A stretch of 64,000 nt of DNA from contig JAQWPT010000001.1 in the NCBI GenBank assembly GCA_029245245.1, positions 1 to 64,000 of the forward strand, read 5' to 3'. Both the position numbers and the translations under genes were made by a program. Source of the DNA: Phycisphaerales bacterium. GTDB taxonomy: Bacteria; Planctomycetota; Phycisphaerae; Phycisphaerales; SM1A02. Below are positions 1 to 7,825 of this stretch, piece by piece (position 1 is the stretch's first letter; every line of letters begins with the position of its first letter). Below the pieces are notes generated by a model, which made no database searches, was not told the DNA's origin, and worked only from the letters and a program-made list of their open reading frames with translations.

Positions 1-1916
1 GTCGGCTCGGCGTCATCGACGAGGTTGGCCCCGACGATGCTGTAGGCGAGGCCGAGGAAGGATTCGCCACTGGTATCACAGGGGTTGCCCGAGCAACTGG
101 TGCCGTCACCGAGGTAGTTGCCGGAGCAGTCGGCCTGCGTGGAGACCGAGCAGGAGGTGCCGTTGCAGCAGCCGCCGGTTGGATCCGGTGCACAGGGGTC
201 GCCCGAGCAGTCGGAGCCGTCACCGAGGTAGGTGCCGGAGCAGTCGGCCTGTGTGGAAATCGAGCAGGAGGTGCCGTTGCAGCACCCGCCGACGGGATCG
301 CCACTGGGCTCCAGGGACAGCGAAACGCTGCCGGAACCCGTTGAGCTGCCATCCCAGCCGCCGATGCGGAAGATGTACAGGTTGCCACCACTGACGGTGG
401 CCGTCGCCAGTGACGAATAGCCATCACAACCGTCGCCGTCACCATTGCAGCCGATCTGCGTCTTGTTGCCGCAGTTTCCTTCGTAGATGACGATGTCGGA
501 GTCGAAGTCGATCAGGTCGCAGGTGGACACGGTGATGGTGCCGGAGGCCGTTGCGGTCCAGGCGAACCAGACGTCGTCGTTCATTTCACCGAGGTAGGTA
601 CCGGAGCACTGCGCTTCATCGTAGGTATCGCTGCTGGTGGTGCCTCCAATGGTGGTGAACGCCGTGTTTCCTTCGCTGATGAAGGTGGCATCGGCGCACT
701 CGTCGTTGTCGACGCTTCCACCACCGCCGCCGTCGCCGCACTCACCGTCGAGACAGCCGCTGATCGAATCACGGTAGGAGGTGATGCTGCCGATGGTGCT
801 GGCAGAGAAGCTGTTGGCACAGACGATGTACGGATTCATCGTGTTTCCAGTGCAGTCGCAGTGACCGGCTCCCCAGTTGTGCCCGAGTTCGTGGGCGGAG
901 AGGTCGGTGGTGCAGCCGAAGGAGCCGCAGCAGTCGGATTCCACGACGCTGTAGCCGTAGCTCGTGCAGATGGCACTGAGCCAGGCGATGCCGATGGTGC
1001 CGCCGCCACCGCCGTTGCCGGTGAACAGCTGGACGGCGTCGCGGTTGATGCCGCCCTGGCTGGACTCCCAATGGGATCGAACCTGGTCAAGGCGATTGTC
1101 GATGTTTCCGGAATAGGGATCACTGGAGCTCGTGCGCACGATGATCGTGTTGACCGTGTGGGTCAGCCCGACCTGTGATTCGTACTGGGTATTGATTGCG
1201 TTGATGACGGAGTTGATCCGGTTCTCAACCGCAGAGGTCGAACCGTAGTCCTGGTAGTACTCGTAGTCTGCATCGCAGGCGAGGACTGCGGCACAGACGC
1301 TGGATCCGCGACTGGAATCGCCATCGTTGATCTTGGCGAGTTCCCATTCGTCGAGTATCCCGTGTTCGAATTCCGTGGTGCCACAGAATCCCTTGGGAGA
1401 AATGATGGCTTGTTCGGGGTAGACGGCGTAGAGACTCTCGTCGGCGATCTTGAAGCGATCGGCGAGGGGCTCCGCCCACCAGATGGAACCGTCATCGAGT
1501 CGGATCGACAGGTACAGCAGGTCGTTCATGTAGGAGCCTGCGACACGGGATTGCTCCTGGCCGAGCACGGCACCCTGGTAGGTGTTGATTGGGCCCGGGG
1601 TCACATCCACGAGCACGCCGTTGCCTCGATCTTCAATGAGGCGGTAATCGGCGGTTCGGATGGAGGAGGGAGCAATTGAGATCTGGCGATTGATCCCATC
1701 AATGCTGATCTTGATGAGCAGGTCGCTGCCCACGCCGGCGCTGATATCGGCGGACTCGATGTTCGACCATCTCAGCTGGAGCTGGTTGTTGACCTCTTCC
1801 GACAGCGAAGCATGTGCCGCGTCGGCAGTGGCGGCCAAGGTTGATCCCCCAAACGTCATACAGATAGCAGCGGTCAATACTGACCACCCCAACCGGGGTC
1901 GTACGGTGCAAGTCAC
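1..1916 (-). CDS. Secreted M12-type zinc metalloprotease, 3' end beyond window
   Basis: The frame is open from a GTG at 1916 to the left edge, so at least 638 residues are present and the C-terminus is missing. GTG is chosen because a GAGGAG ribosome site (about 1922-1927) lies just upstream and the first 30 residues form a signal peptide. The zinc-binding helix HELGHNWGAGH is at residues 342-352, followed by an MNP turn, which is the reprolysin/adamalysin-like (M12) signature; the protein should hydrolyse peptides outside the cell. After the catalytic domain comes a Gly-rich linker, then a segment of about 120 residues starting DNDECADA that resembles adhesion or pre-peptidase C-terminal modules, then two Cys-rich tandem repeats. 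No gene precedes it on this strand within 360 bases. It is a plausible substrate of the T2SS encoded further along. The family call is strong; the substrate is unknown. Confidence 0.85.
   Translation of the reverse strand, partial: MTCTVRPRLGWSVLTAAICMTFGGSTLAATADAAHASLSEEVNNQLQLRWSNIESADISAGVGSDLLIKISIDGINRQISIAPSSIRTADYRLIEDRGNGVLVDVTPGPINTYQGAVLGQEQSRVAGSYMNDLLYLSIRLDDGSIWWAEPLADRFKIADESLYAVYPEQAIISPKGFCGTTEFEHGILDEWELAKINDGDSSRGSSVCAAVLACDADYEYYQDYGSTSAVENRINSVINAINTQYESQVGLTHTVNTIIVRTSSSDPYSGNIDNRLDQVRSHWESSQGGINRDAVQLFTGNGGGGGTIGIAWLSAICTSYGYSVVESDCCGSFGCTTDLSAHELGHNWGAGHCDCTGNTMNPYIVCANSFSASTIGSITSYRDSISGCLDGECGDGGGGGSVDNDECADATFISEGNTAFTTIGGTTSSDTYDEAQCSGTYLGEMNDDVWFAWTATASGTITVSTCDLIDFDSDIVIYEGNCGNKTQIGCNGDGDGCDGYSSLATATVSGGNLYIFRIGGWDGSSTGSGSVSLSLEPSGDPVGGCCNGTSCSISTQADCSGTYLGDGSDCSGDPCAPDPTGGCCNGTSCSVSTQADCSGNYLGDGTSCSGNPCDTSGESFLGLAYSIVGANLVDDAEP
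72..294 (-). repeat. Two tandem 37-residue Cys-rich coding repeats
   Basis: Within the metalloprotease gene two near-identical units of about 111 bases occur in a row. Each encodes a segment opening GGCCNGTSCS and closing with a CSG-PC motif, with six or seven cysteines in conserved spacing. The pattern suggests small disulphide-bonded modules at the C-terminal side of the enzyme. The copies differ by only a few substitutions, which suggests recent duplication or gene conversion. Confidence 0.75.
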
Positions 1917-1954
1917 GTTGTGCTCCTCTCTCTCGAGCGTGGTGTGGTATGTCA

Positions 1955-1977
1955 TCGATCGAGTCGGGCTCGATCGA
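1955..1977. repeat. 9-bp inverted repeat upstream of the metalloprotease
   Basis: TCGATCGAG and CTCGATCGA are separated by five bases. The element lies about 40 bases upstream of the GTG start of the metalloprotease, so it could be an mRNA leader hairpin or an operator. No regulator can be assigned from sequence alone. Confidence 0.45.
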
Positions 1978-2114
1978 CATGGGCAGCATGCATGGAGCGC
2001 CTTGCTGAGGCCTCCGGGAACACACAACATGTCGAGTTGGGCTGTGGTACGACCCGCCAGGACACGCGTGCAGGAAGCAGGTTGGACGTTCCAATCCTGC
2101 AGTCCCCCCCACAC

Positions 2115-2130
2115 GGTCCAGATCTGGACC
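2115..2130. promoter_or_regulatory. Perfect 16-bp palindrome in the divergent intergenic region
   Basis: GGTCCAGATCTGGACC is a perfect palindrome inside the 368-base region (1917-2284) between the divergent metalloprotease and DUF1573 genes. This is the form expected of a dimeric repressor site. I see no other gene-like content in this region: the open frames crossing it lack ribosome sites and recognisable products, and no convincing -35/-10 pair stands out. Confidence 0.35.
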
Positions 2131-2284
2131 ACGTTGAGGGTGTACCGAGGAGGACGTGCATGCAAGAGAAAAATCCGCTTTCAGGCCAACCTCTTCGCCA
2201 TGGTGCCTGGCAACGGTGCATCGTTGTGCTCAGGGGGGATCTGGCGGGCATGGATCCCCGTGCTCGAGCGTGTATGCTGGTGGA

Positions 2285-3406
2285 ATGGAGCAGTCACCCC
2301 GTTTCAATACCCGTTTGACCGTCCTGCACTGGCTTTGCTGCCTTGCAGTGGGTCTGCTGATCCTGTCGCAGGGGGCGGGAGCCCAGGAGCGTGCTGCGGC
2401 CAGTGACATCAACTTTGCTTCCACCGAGCATGACTTCGGCGCCATCATGGATGTCGAGACGTACCAGACGGCGTTTCCATTCGTGAACTCTGGGACCGGT
2501 TCACTGGTGATCAAGCAGGTGAAGGCGGGATGCGGCTGCACCACTCCGGCCCTTGACAAGAAGGTCTTTGCGCCCGGTGAAGCCTCCGAGATCAAGGTGA
2601 GCTTCAAGCCCAAGGGATCCGGTCGACAGACAAAGCGGATCACGGTCTACACGAACGATCCCGAGACCCCGGTGATCACCCTGGCGATCAAGGCGGACAT
2701 TACCCCGTTCGTCACCGCCACTCCGAAGATGGTCCGTTTCCAGAGTTCCACCATCGGCACCGGTGATCAGGCCGTCGTCCAGTTGGCGGCCCTTGATCCC
2801 CAGTTCAGCGTCAACCGGGTCTACATGAGTGGACTTGCTTCCAGGTATTTCAGCGCTCAGCTGCTGCCGAGACCCGAGGGGATCACCGATGGTCCCCGCA
2901 GCGTCCTCGTCAGTCTTTCGCCGGAGGCGCCCTGGGGCGCGCAGTACGCCACATTGAACGTTGAAGTCGAGGGAAAGCCAACGCCTGAAAGTGAACCGGT
3001 CACCCATGTCGCCAAGGTGACGACGAGCGCAAAGATTTCTGGAACTCTCCAGCCCAGCGCCACCATGTTCCAGGTGGGTATCGTCGAACCAGGTGAAACC
3101 TTCAGCAAGACCATCACCCTGCGAAATGTTGATCGCAAGGAGTATCAGGTGCTTTCTGCGACCATCGACAAGGGGACGGTGGGGGACATGGAGGTGGCTT
3201 TCGTGCCGTCTCCCTCGGGGCTGTCGAACTGGTTGCTCGTGCTCACGGGCACTCCTGGTCGTACCGAGCAGCCCATCCGTGGTGACGTCACCATCTATAC
3301 GGATGTACCCGGTGAGGAAGAGTTGGTGATTCGCATTGGTGGCATGGCCCGCACCGGCGGCGCCTCGGCCGTACGACCCTCCAGCCCTGGACAATCGAAG
3401 CCATGA
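2285..3406 (+). CDS. DUF1573 domain secreted protein
   Basis: The product is 373 residues. The ATG at 2285 is preferred over an in-frame start at 2156 because it begins a typical signal peptide (basic n-region, then a hydrophobic stretch ending in GAGAQ), whereas the upstream extension looks random. Residues 45-135 match DUF1573: a DFG start, then the AGCGCTTP motif, then an FKPKG beta strand and a TNDPETP segment, giving an immunoglobulin-like fold. The remainder appears to hold further beta-sandwich material. Proteins of this family are exported in planctomycetes and Bacteroidetes but have no proven biochemical role. The stop codon overlaps the start of the next gene (ATGA at 3403), so the two genes are probably translationally coupled. 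Confidence 0.85.
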   Translation: MEQSPRFNTRLTVLHWLCCLAVGLLILSQGAGAQERAAASDINFASTEHDFGAIMDVETYQTAFPFVNSGTGSLVIKQVKAGCGCTTPALDKKVFAPGEASEIKVSFKPKGSGRQTKRITVYTNDPETPVITLAIKADITPFVTATPKMVRFQSSTIGTGDQAVVQLAALDPQFSVNRVYMSGLASRYFSAQLLPRPEGITDGPRSVLVSLSPEAPWGAQYATLNVEVEGKPTPESEPVTHVAKVTTSAKISGTLQPSATMFQVGIVEPGETFSKTITLRNVDRKEYQVLSATIDKGTVGDMEVAFVPSPSGLSNWLLVLTGTPGRTEQPIRGDVTIYTDVPGEEELVIRIGGMARTGGASAVRPSSPGQSKP

Positions 3407-4968
3407 TCGACCTCTTCCTGCTCGCCGACGGTACGGTGGCCGGTTCCGCCTGGCCGCTGTTCGGTCGGTTGCACCCGCTGCTGATCCACTTCCCGATCGC
3501 GATGATTCTCACCGCGGCCGCCGTGGAGTTGGTGCTCGTGGTTCGCCGCGATGCCCGCCCCTCGCCGATCGCCGCCTTCTGCCTCTGGGTCGGCACGGTC
3601 TTCGCCTGCCTGGCAGCCTGGACCGGGTGGAGTTTCGGTGAAGAGTACGGCTCGGGAAACACCCTGGAACTTCATCGATGGTTTGGTGTCGCCGCCGCAG
3701 GCGTTCTGGTCGCGGTGGTGGTCTGCTGGTGCATTGAGCGATCAAGCAAATCCAACTGGTCCTTCCACGCGTACCGCTTCGGCCTCTGGGGCGGCGCGAT
3801 GCTCATCATCGTGACCAGTTTCTTCGGAGGAGAGATGGTCTGGGGCGAAGGGTATCTCTTCGACGATGATGATCGTGCGGTGATCACCACGGAACCCGTC
3901 GTGATGGAAGATGCCGGGCTCCAGGACCAGGTCGCCACGATCATCGAGGCTCGCTGCGCTTCCTGCCACGGGCCGGAGAAGCAGAAGGACAAACTCCAAC
4001 TCTTCCCGCTGGCCAAGGCGTTTCCTGCTGATCGCCAGGCCAGGTGGGTTGTCATTCCCGGCGATCCCGACGCCAGCAAGCTGATCCAACGCGTCATGCT
4101 GCCCGCCGATCACGATGACCGCATGCCTCCCAAGGGAGAGCCATTGACCTCGGAGCAGGTGGACCTGCTCAAGGAGTGGATTACGGACGGGGCGCCCCAT
4201 GACGCCGCCGCCGCATCTCCGCCGTCAACTCCGGAGATGACGGAGGCACCACCGGCATCGGTGGAGCCGGCGCCGACGATCGATCCCGCCACCCTCGACG
4301 CAGCCCTTGCCGCCATCGGTGCACGTGGAGGCATGATCGCTCCGCGGCACCAGGGATCGCCCTGGTACGAACTCAATGCATCTCTGGCTCGACCGGCCTG
4401 GACCAACGCCGACCTGGACCTGCTGACACCACTTGAGCCGGTGCTCTGGCGCCTGGACCTCGGTGGCAGCAGTGTGACCGACGCCGGAATGCCCTTGATT
4501 GGCCGATGTGTCCAGTTGCGCACGCTGAAGCTCGATCGCACCGGGGTCGGCGATGCGGGGCTCTCCGATCTGCGAAAGCTGGTGCACCTGGAGTCGTTGA
4601 ACCTGTTCGGGACCGACGTCTCCGATGCCGGCCTGCCTGCGATGGAAGCGTTGCCGGCGCTGCGGACGCTCTACCTCTGGGACACGAAGGTTCAGGCCGC
4701 CGCGGCACAGCAGGCTCATGCCCGCCGTCCGCAACTGGACATCGAACTTGGTGAGGACCTCGTGGTGCAGGAGCCAGCGGAGACCGACCCCGAGGCAGAT
4801 CCCACGCCCGCTGCGGCTGGGGCCGAGGAATCACCAACCCAGGAGGTGGCAGCCGAAGACCTGCCCGCCTGCTGCCGCGCTGCCGAGGCCCAGGGCCGCG
4901 AATGCGATCATCCCTGCTGTGTGAAGGCCCGGGCCCAGGGCGTTGTCTGTCCCGACTGTCCGAAATGA
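3403..4968 (+). CDS. Membrane protein with DUF2231, planctomycete cytochrome c and leucine-rich repeats
   Basis: The product is 521 residues with several modules. Residues 20-145 contain four hydrophobic helices starting LHPLLIHFPIA, the DUF2231 signature. A single heme c motif, CASCH at residues 185-189, sits in a planctomycete-type cytochrome domain (PSCyt1) with a candidate distal Met in RMPPKGEPL. A Pro/Ala-rich linker leads to leucine-rich repeats at about residues 345-440, of the LDLGGSSVTDAGM type. The C-terminal 30 residues are unusually Cys-rich. The combination suggests a membrane-anchored periplasmic electron-transfer protein with a protein-binding surface, but the partner is unknown. 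It is coupled to the DUF1573 gene through an ATGA overlap. Confidence 0.8.
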   Translation: MIDLFLLADGTVAGSAWPLFGRLHPLLIHFPIAMILTAAAVELVLVVRRDARPSPIAAFCLWVGTVFACLAAWTGWSFGEEYGSGNTLELHRWFGVAAAGVLVAVVVCWCIERSSKSNWSFHAYRFGLWGGAMLIIVTSFFGGEMVWGEGYLFDDDDRAVITTEPVVMEDAGLQDQVATIIEARCASCHGPEKQKDKLQLFPLAKAFPADRQARWVVIPGDPDASKLIQRVMLPADHDDRMPPKGEPLTSEQVDLLKEWITDGAPHDAAAASPPSTPEMTEAPPASVEPAPTIDPATLDAALAAIGARGGMIAPRHQGSPWYELNASLARPAWTNADLDLLTPLEPVLWRLDLGGSSVTDAGMPLIGRCVQLRTLKLDRTGVGDAGLSDLRKLVHLESLNLFGTDVSDAGLPAMEALPALRTLYLWDTKVQAAAAQQAHARRPQLDIELGEDLVVQEPAETDPEADPTPAAAGAEESPTQEVAAEDLPACCRAAEAQGRECDHPCCVKARAQGVVCPDCPK

Positions 4969-5004
4969 CCCTGAGTCAGTGACTGCAGATACCATTGCTT
5001 CTCA

Positions 5005-6261
5005 ATGAGTGCACTGCCTGATCACATGACTTCGACCGAGTCGACACGGCTGTGGACGCGAGGTTTTCTCGGTCTGATCGGTTCGCAGTTTGCCGGTGCA
5101 TTCAACGACAACCTGCTCAAGGGTGTACTGCTGGTGCTGGTGGCGACTGGAAACCAGTGGGACCAGGTACTGGGCACTGGGGGGACGGGCTGGATCAGCG
5201 TCATGCTCACCGGTCCGTTCATCCTGTTTCTCGGCATGGCCGGGCAGTTGGCTGATCGATATTCCAAGCGTGCGATGGTGCTGTTGGTTCGGCTGGCCGA
5301 ACTGCCAATCATCGTCATCATCGGCATCGGCCTGCTGACTGACTCGCCATGGTTGACCATTGGAGGCTACCTTGTGCTGGCGACGCAGAGTGCCTTCTTC
5401 AATCCGCCCAAGTACGGCATGATCCGGGAAGTCACCGGTACAGGGCAGTTGAGTCGTGCCAATGGTGTCATCAGTCTCGCGACGAACATTTCGATCATTG
5501 CCGGTACCTCCTTGAGTGGATACCTGTTTGAATATGGACATGGGTTCGTCGCGGTCGTGTTGCTTGCGGTCACCATCTTCGGCGTGATTTCAGCGTGGTG
5601 GATCACGCCGTTGCCTGCGATGAACCCCGCTGCACCCCTGCGGTGGAATCCATTCGCACAGGTGATCAGGGATCTGCGAGCAATGCGATCGACACCAGTG
5701 TGGATGGCCACATGGATCTGGTCGTTCTTTTTCATGGCCGCGATTCTGCTCATCTCCGCCATACCCGACATGCAGCATGAACTCGGCGTGACCATGTCGA
5801 AGACCACCTTGCTGCTGGGTGCAGCTGGACTCGGCATCGGCATCGGATGCGCTGTGGCTGGTTGGTGCTCGGGAACCACGATCCGAAGCGGCTTCGTACC
5901 ACCGGCTGCGATCGCATTGGCAGTCGTGTACGTACTCATGGGTGCCGTGTCACCCACGTGGTGGGGCATCTTCATCCTGTTGATGCTGCTTGGTGTTGCA
6001 TCCGGTTTCTTCCTGGTGCCGCTGCTGGCCATGACGCAGCGCCTGGCTCCCCCGGAGATGCGTGGCCGCTGGCTGGCTGCCGCCAACTGGCTCTGCTATG
6101 TCTTGATGAGCCTCGGTGGTCTGTTCTACGTGTTCCTGGCCCGCTGTGGCCTCGGCCCCCAGACGGTCATCCTGGTCTGCGGTGGGATCATGACCGTGAT
6201 CTTCCTGTTGCTTCTGCTTCGACCACGTGCACTGCAGTTCAACGAGGCGGACCACGCCTGA
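5005..6261 (+). CDS. MFS transporter, LplT-like
   Basis: The product is 418 residues with about 12 hydrophobic helices. The start region FAGAFNDNLLKG and the segment FFNPPKYGMIRE are characteristic of the lysophospholipid transporter LplT and its relatives, which flip lysophospholipids across the inner membrane for reacylation. The loop ADRYSKR fits the MFS motif between helices 2 and 3. In proteobacteria LplT is paired with or fused to the acyltransferase Aas; no such gene is adjacent here, so the substrate is less certain. An alternative ATG exists eight codons downstream. It is a single gene, preceded by a 36-base gap and followed by a strong palindrome. Confidence 0.75.
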   Translation: MSALPDHMTSTESTRLWTRGFLGLIGSQFAGAFNDNLLKGVLLVLVATGNQWDQVLGTGGTGWISVMLTGPFILFLGMAGQLADRYSKRAMVLLVRLAELPIIVIIGIGLLTDSPWLTIGGYLVLATQSAFFNPPKYGMIREVTGTGQLSRANGVISLATNISIIAGTSLSGYLFEYGHGFVAVVLLAVTIFGVISAWWITPLPAMNPAAPLRWNPFAQVIRDLRAMRSTPVWMATWIWSFFFMAAILLISAIPDMQHELGVTMSKTTLLLGAAGLGIGIGCAVAGWCSGTTIRSGFVPPAAIALAVVYVLMGAVSPTWWGIFILLMLLGVASGFFLVPLLAMTQRLAPPEMRGRWLAAANWLCYVLMSLGGLFYVFLARCGLGPQTVILVCGGIMTVIFLLLLLRPRALQFNEADHA

Positions 6262-6295
6262 AAAAACGCCTGACCCGGAACGTTCCGGGCCAGGC
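6261..6295 (-). terminator. Intrinsic terminator reading on the minus strand
   Basis: Positions 6268-6295 form a near-perfect stem of 11 pairs with one mismatch around an AACGTT loop. On the plus strand the stem is preceded by six A residues and has no T-run after it, so read on the minus strand it is GC stem then TTTTTT, the classic intrinsic terminator. It directly follows the stop of the plus-strand LplT-like gene, which it could serve only without a U-tail. Confidence 0.6.
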
Positions 6296-6515
6296 ATGCA
6301 GGAGAGAATGAAGATGCGTTGAACGGGAGGATGCGGCTCCCGGTTGGTTTCGTGCCGGCGGGTTGGTGCCCGCTCCACCATGTATCTGTGTGGGAGGGGG
6401 GGTTCTAGCAGTTGGAAGTCGAAGAAATCCATTTGTCGCGAGAAATTGGCCCTGGAGAGGGTAAATCGCGGTTTCCCTGCAGAATCATTCCGGTGGATCC
6501 CGCTACCATGCACCC

Positions 6516-6764
6516 ATGAAACACCTTATTTCCATCGTGACGTGTGCCCTGTGCCTGACTCTTGCTGGCTGCGACAAGTATGAGCAGGAGAAGTTGAAGA
6601 AGGCTGGGGACAACATTTCAGACGCGGCAGGTAATGTCGGAGACGCCAGCAAGCATGCTGCGGACCGTGCCCGGTCGGGCACGGCCGATGGGCTCAACGA
6701 CCTCTCCGATGACATTCGGCCTGATGAGGAGCAGCCTGCTCCCGAAGATCAGACGACCGATTGA
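6516..6764 (+). CDS. Small lipoprotein
   Basis: The product is 82 residues. A short signal peptide ends in the lipobox LAGC (cysteine at about residue 19), so the mature protein should be lipid-anchored. The mature part is polar and rich in Ala, Asp, Lys and Glu, with a predicted amphipathic helix and an acidic tail. It recalls entericidin-like and other small planctomycete lipoproteins but matches no family I can name. It stands alone between a 254-base gap and the metal-transport promoter. Confidence 0.65.
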   Translation: MKHLISIVTCALCLTLAGCDKYEQEKLKKAGDNISDAAGNVGDASKHAADRARSGTADGLNDLSDDIRPDEEQPAPEDQTTD

Positions 6765-6774
6765 GGCCATACTC

Positions 6775-6802
6775 TTGACAGGGGCAGGCCACCCCCTAGG
6801 AT
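6775..6802 (+). promoter_or_regulatory. Promoter of the metal ABC transporter operon
   Basis: A consensus -35 TTGACA at 6775-6780 is followed after 16 bases by TAGGAT at 6797-6802 as the -10. It lies 55 bases upstream of the substrate-binding protein start, and a palindromic operator begins inside its -10. This is one of the best sigma-70-type promoters in the window. Confidence 0.65.
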
Positions 6803-6816
6803 GAGACTCAATCTCA
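6802..6816. promoter_or_regulatory. Fur-type 7-1-7 operator
   Basis: TGAGACT-C-AATCTCA is a 7-1-7 inverted repeat with six of seven positions matched between halves. It has the architecture of Fur-family boxes (TGATAAT-n-ATTATCA) and overlaps the -10 and transcription start of the metal transporter operon, a position where a bound repressor would block RNA polymerase. Fur, Mur and Zur all bind such sites, so the metal cannot be decided from it. A DtxR-family regulator is also possible. Confidence 0.55.
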
Positions 6817-6856
6817 ATTAGCAATAGCGCTTCTTGTTGTTGGGGACCACCTTCAC

Positions 6857-7825
6857 ATGCCTCGCTCTTTCCTTCTCATCATCCTCACTGTTGCCTGCCT
6901 GGCTCCTTGGGCTCGGGCGGAAGCAGTTGCGAATCTCAAGATCGTCACCACCACCGGCATGATCAAGGACCTGGTCACGAACGTGGCGGGGGATCGGGCC
7001 GAGGTGAGCTGCATCATGAAGGAGGGCGTCGACCCCCACATGTATCAGCCCACGGCAGCCGATGTTCGCAGGGTCCTCGCTGCCGACCTGGTCTTCGCCA
7101 ACGGGTTGCACCTGGAAGGGCGGATGACCGAGGTCTTTGAGAAGTCACGGAACATCGGCAAGCAGGTTGTCGTCATCAGCGACGAGGTACCGGTGGATCG
7201 ACTGCTTGATTCAGCGGAATACCCGGGCCAGCACGATCCGCACATCTGGCACGACGTCAATGCCTGGGCCACCGGGATTCCCGTGGTAGTCGAGGCGCTG
7301 GTCATGATCGACCCGGCGGGAGAAGCCCATTACAAGGCCAACGCCCGGATCTATGCTGAACGGCTTGCCGCGCTGGATGGATACGTCACCTGGGTCATGG
7401 GATCCGTTCCCAAGGACCAGCGGGTGTTGATTACGGCCCACGACGCGTTCAGTTACTTCGGCAAGGCCTATGCGATCGAGGTGCGTGGGGTCCAGGGAAT
7501 CACCACGGAATCCGAGGCGGGCATCAATGACATCAACCAACTCGTCGATTTCATCGTCGAGAAGCGGATCTCAGCTGTGTTCATCGAATCCAGCGTGTCT
7601 GAACGCAATGTGCAGGCCCTGATCGAGGGAGCCAGCAGCCGCGGTCAGGAGGTCAAGGTTGGCGGTATCCTCTACTCGGACTCGATGGGTGCGGCAGGGA
7701 CCTGGGAAGGGACCTACGAGGGCATGATCGAGCACAACGTGAACGTGATCTCGTCCTCGCTGGGTGGTTCGGTACCCGAAGGCGGCTTCAGGGGAGCCCG
7801 GAACCTTGCCAACGAGGGAACCTGA
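6857..7825 (+). CDS. Metal ABC transporter substrate-binding protein (ZnuA/TroA family)
   Basis: The product is 322 residues. A signal peptide covers residues 1-22 (ends WARAEA). The cluster A-I solute-binding fold is recognised from DPHMYQPT (His61), DPHIWHD (His129), ITAHDAFSYF (His195) and YSDSMG (Asp275), which correspond to the three-His-one-Asp metal site of TroA. It should capture Mn, Zn or Fe in the periplasm and deliver it to the permeases encoded downstream. A His-rich loop of the ZnuA type is absent, so manganese or iron is somewhat more likely than zinc, but this is inference. It is the first gene of a five-gene operon controlled by the promoter and operator just upstream. Confidence 0.9.
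   Translation: MPRSFLLIILTVACLAPWARAEAVANLKIVTTTGMIKDLVTNVAGDRAEVSCIMKEGVDPHMYQPTAADVRRVLAADLVFANGLHLEGRMTEVFEKSRNIGKQVVVISDEVPVDRLLDSAEYPGQHDPHIWHDVNAWATGIPVVVEALVMIDPAGEAHYKANARIYAERLAALDGYVTWVMGSVPKDQRVLITAHDAFSYFGKAYAIEVRGVQGITTESEAGINDINQLVDFIVEKRISAVFIESSVSERNVQALIEGASSRGQEVKVGGILYSDSMGAAGTWEGTYEGMIEHNVNVISSSLGGSVPEGGFRGARNLANEGT

Noticed and set aside
5950-6513. 187-codon minus-strand frame across the LplT-like gene end
   Set aside because: It is antisense to a clear MFS gene, lacks a ribosome site and shows no domain; the region is better explained by the terminator and possible RNA.
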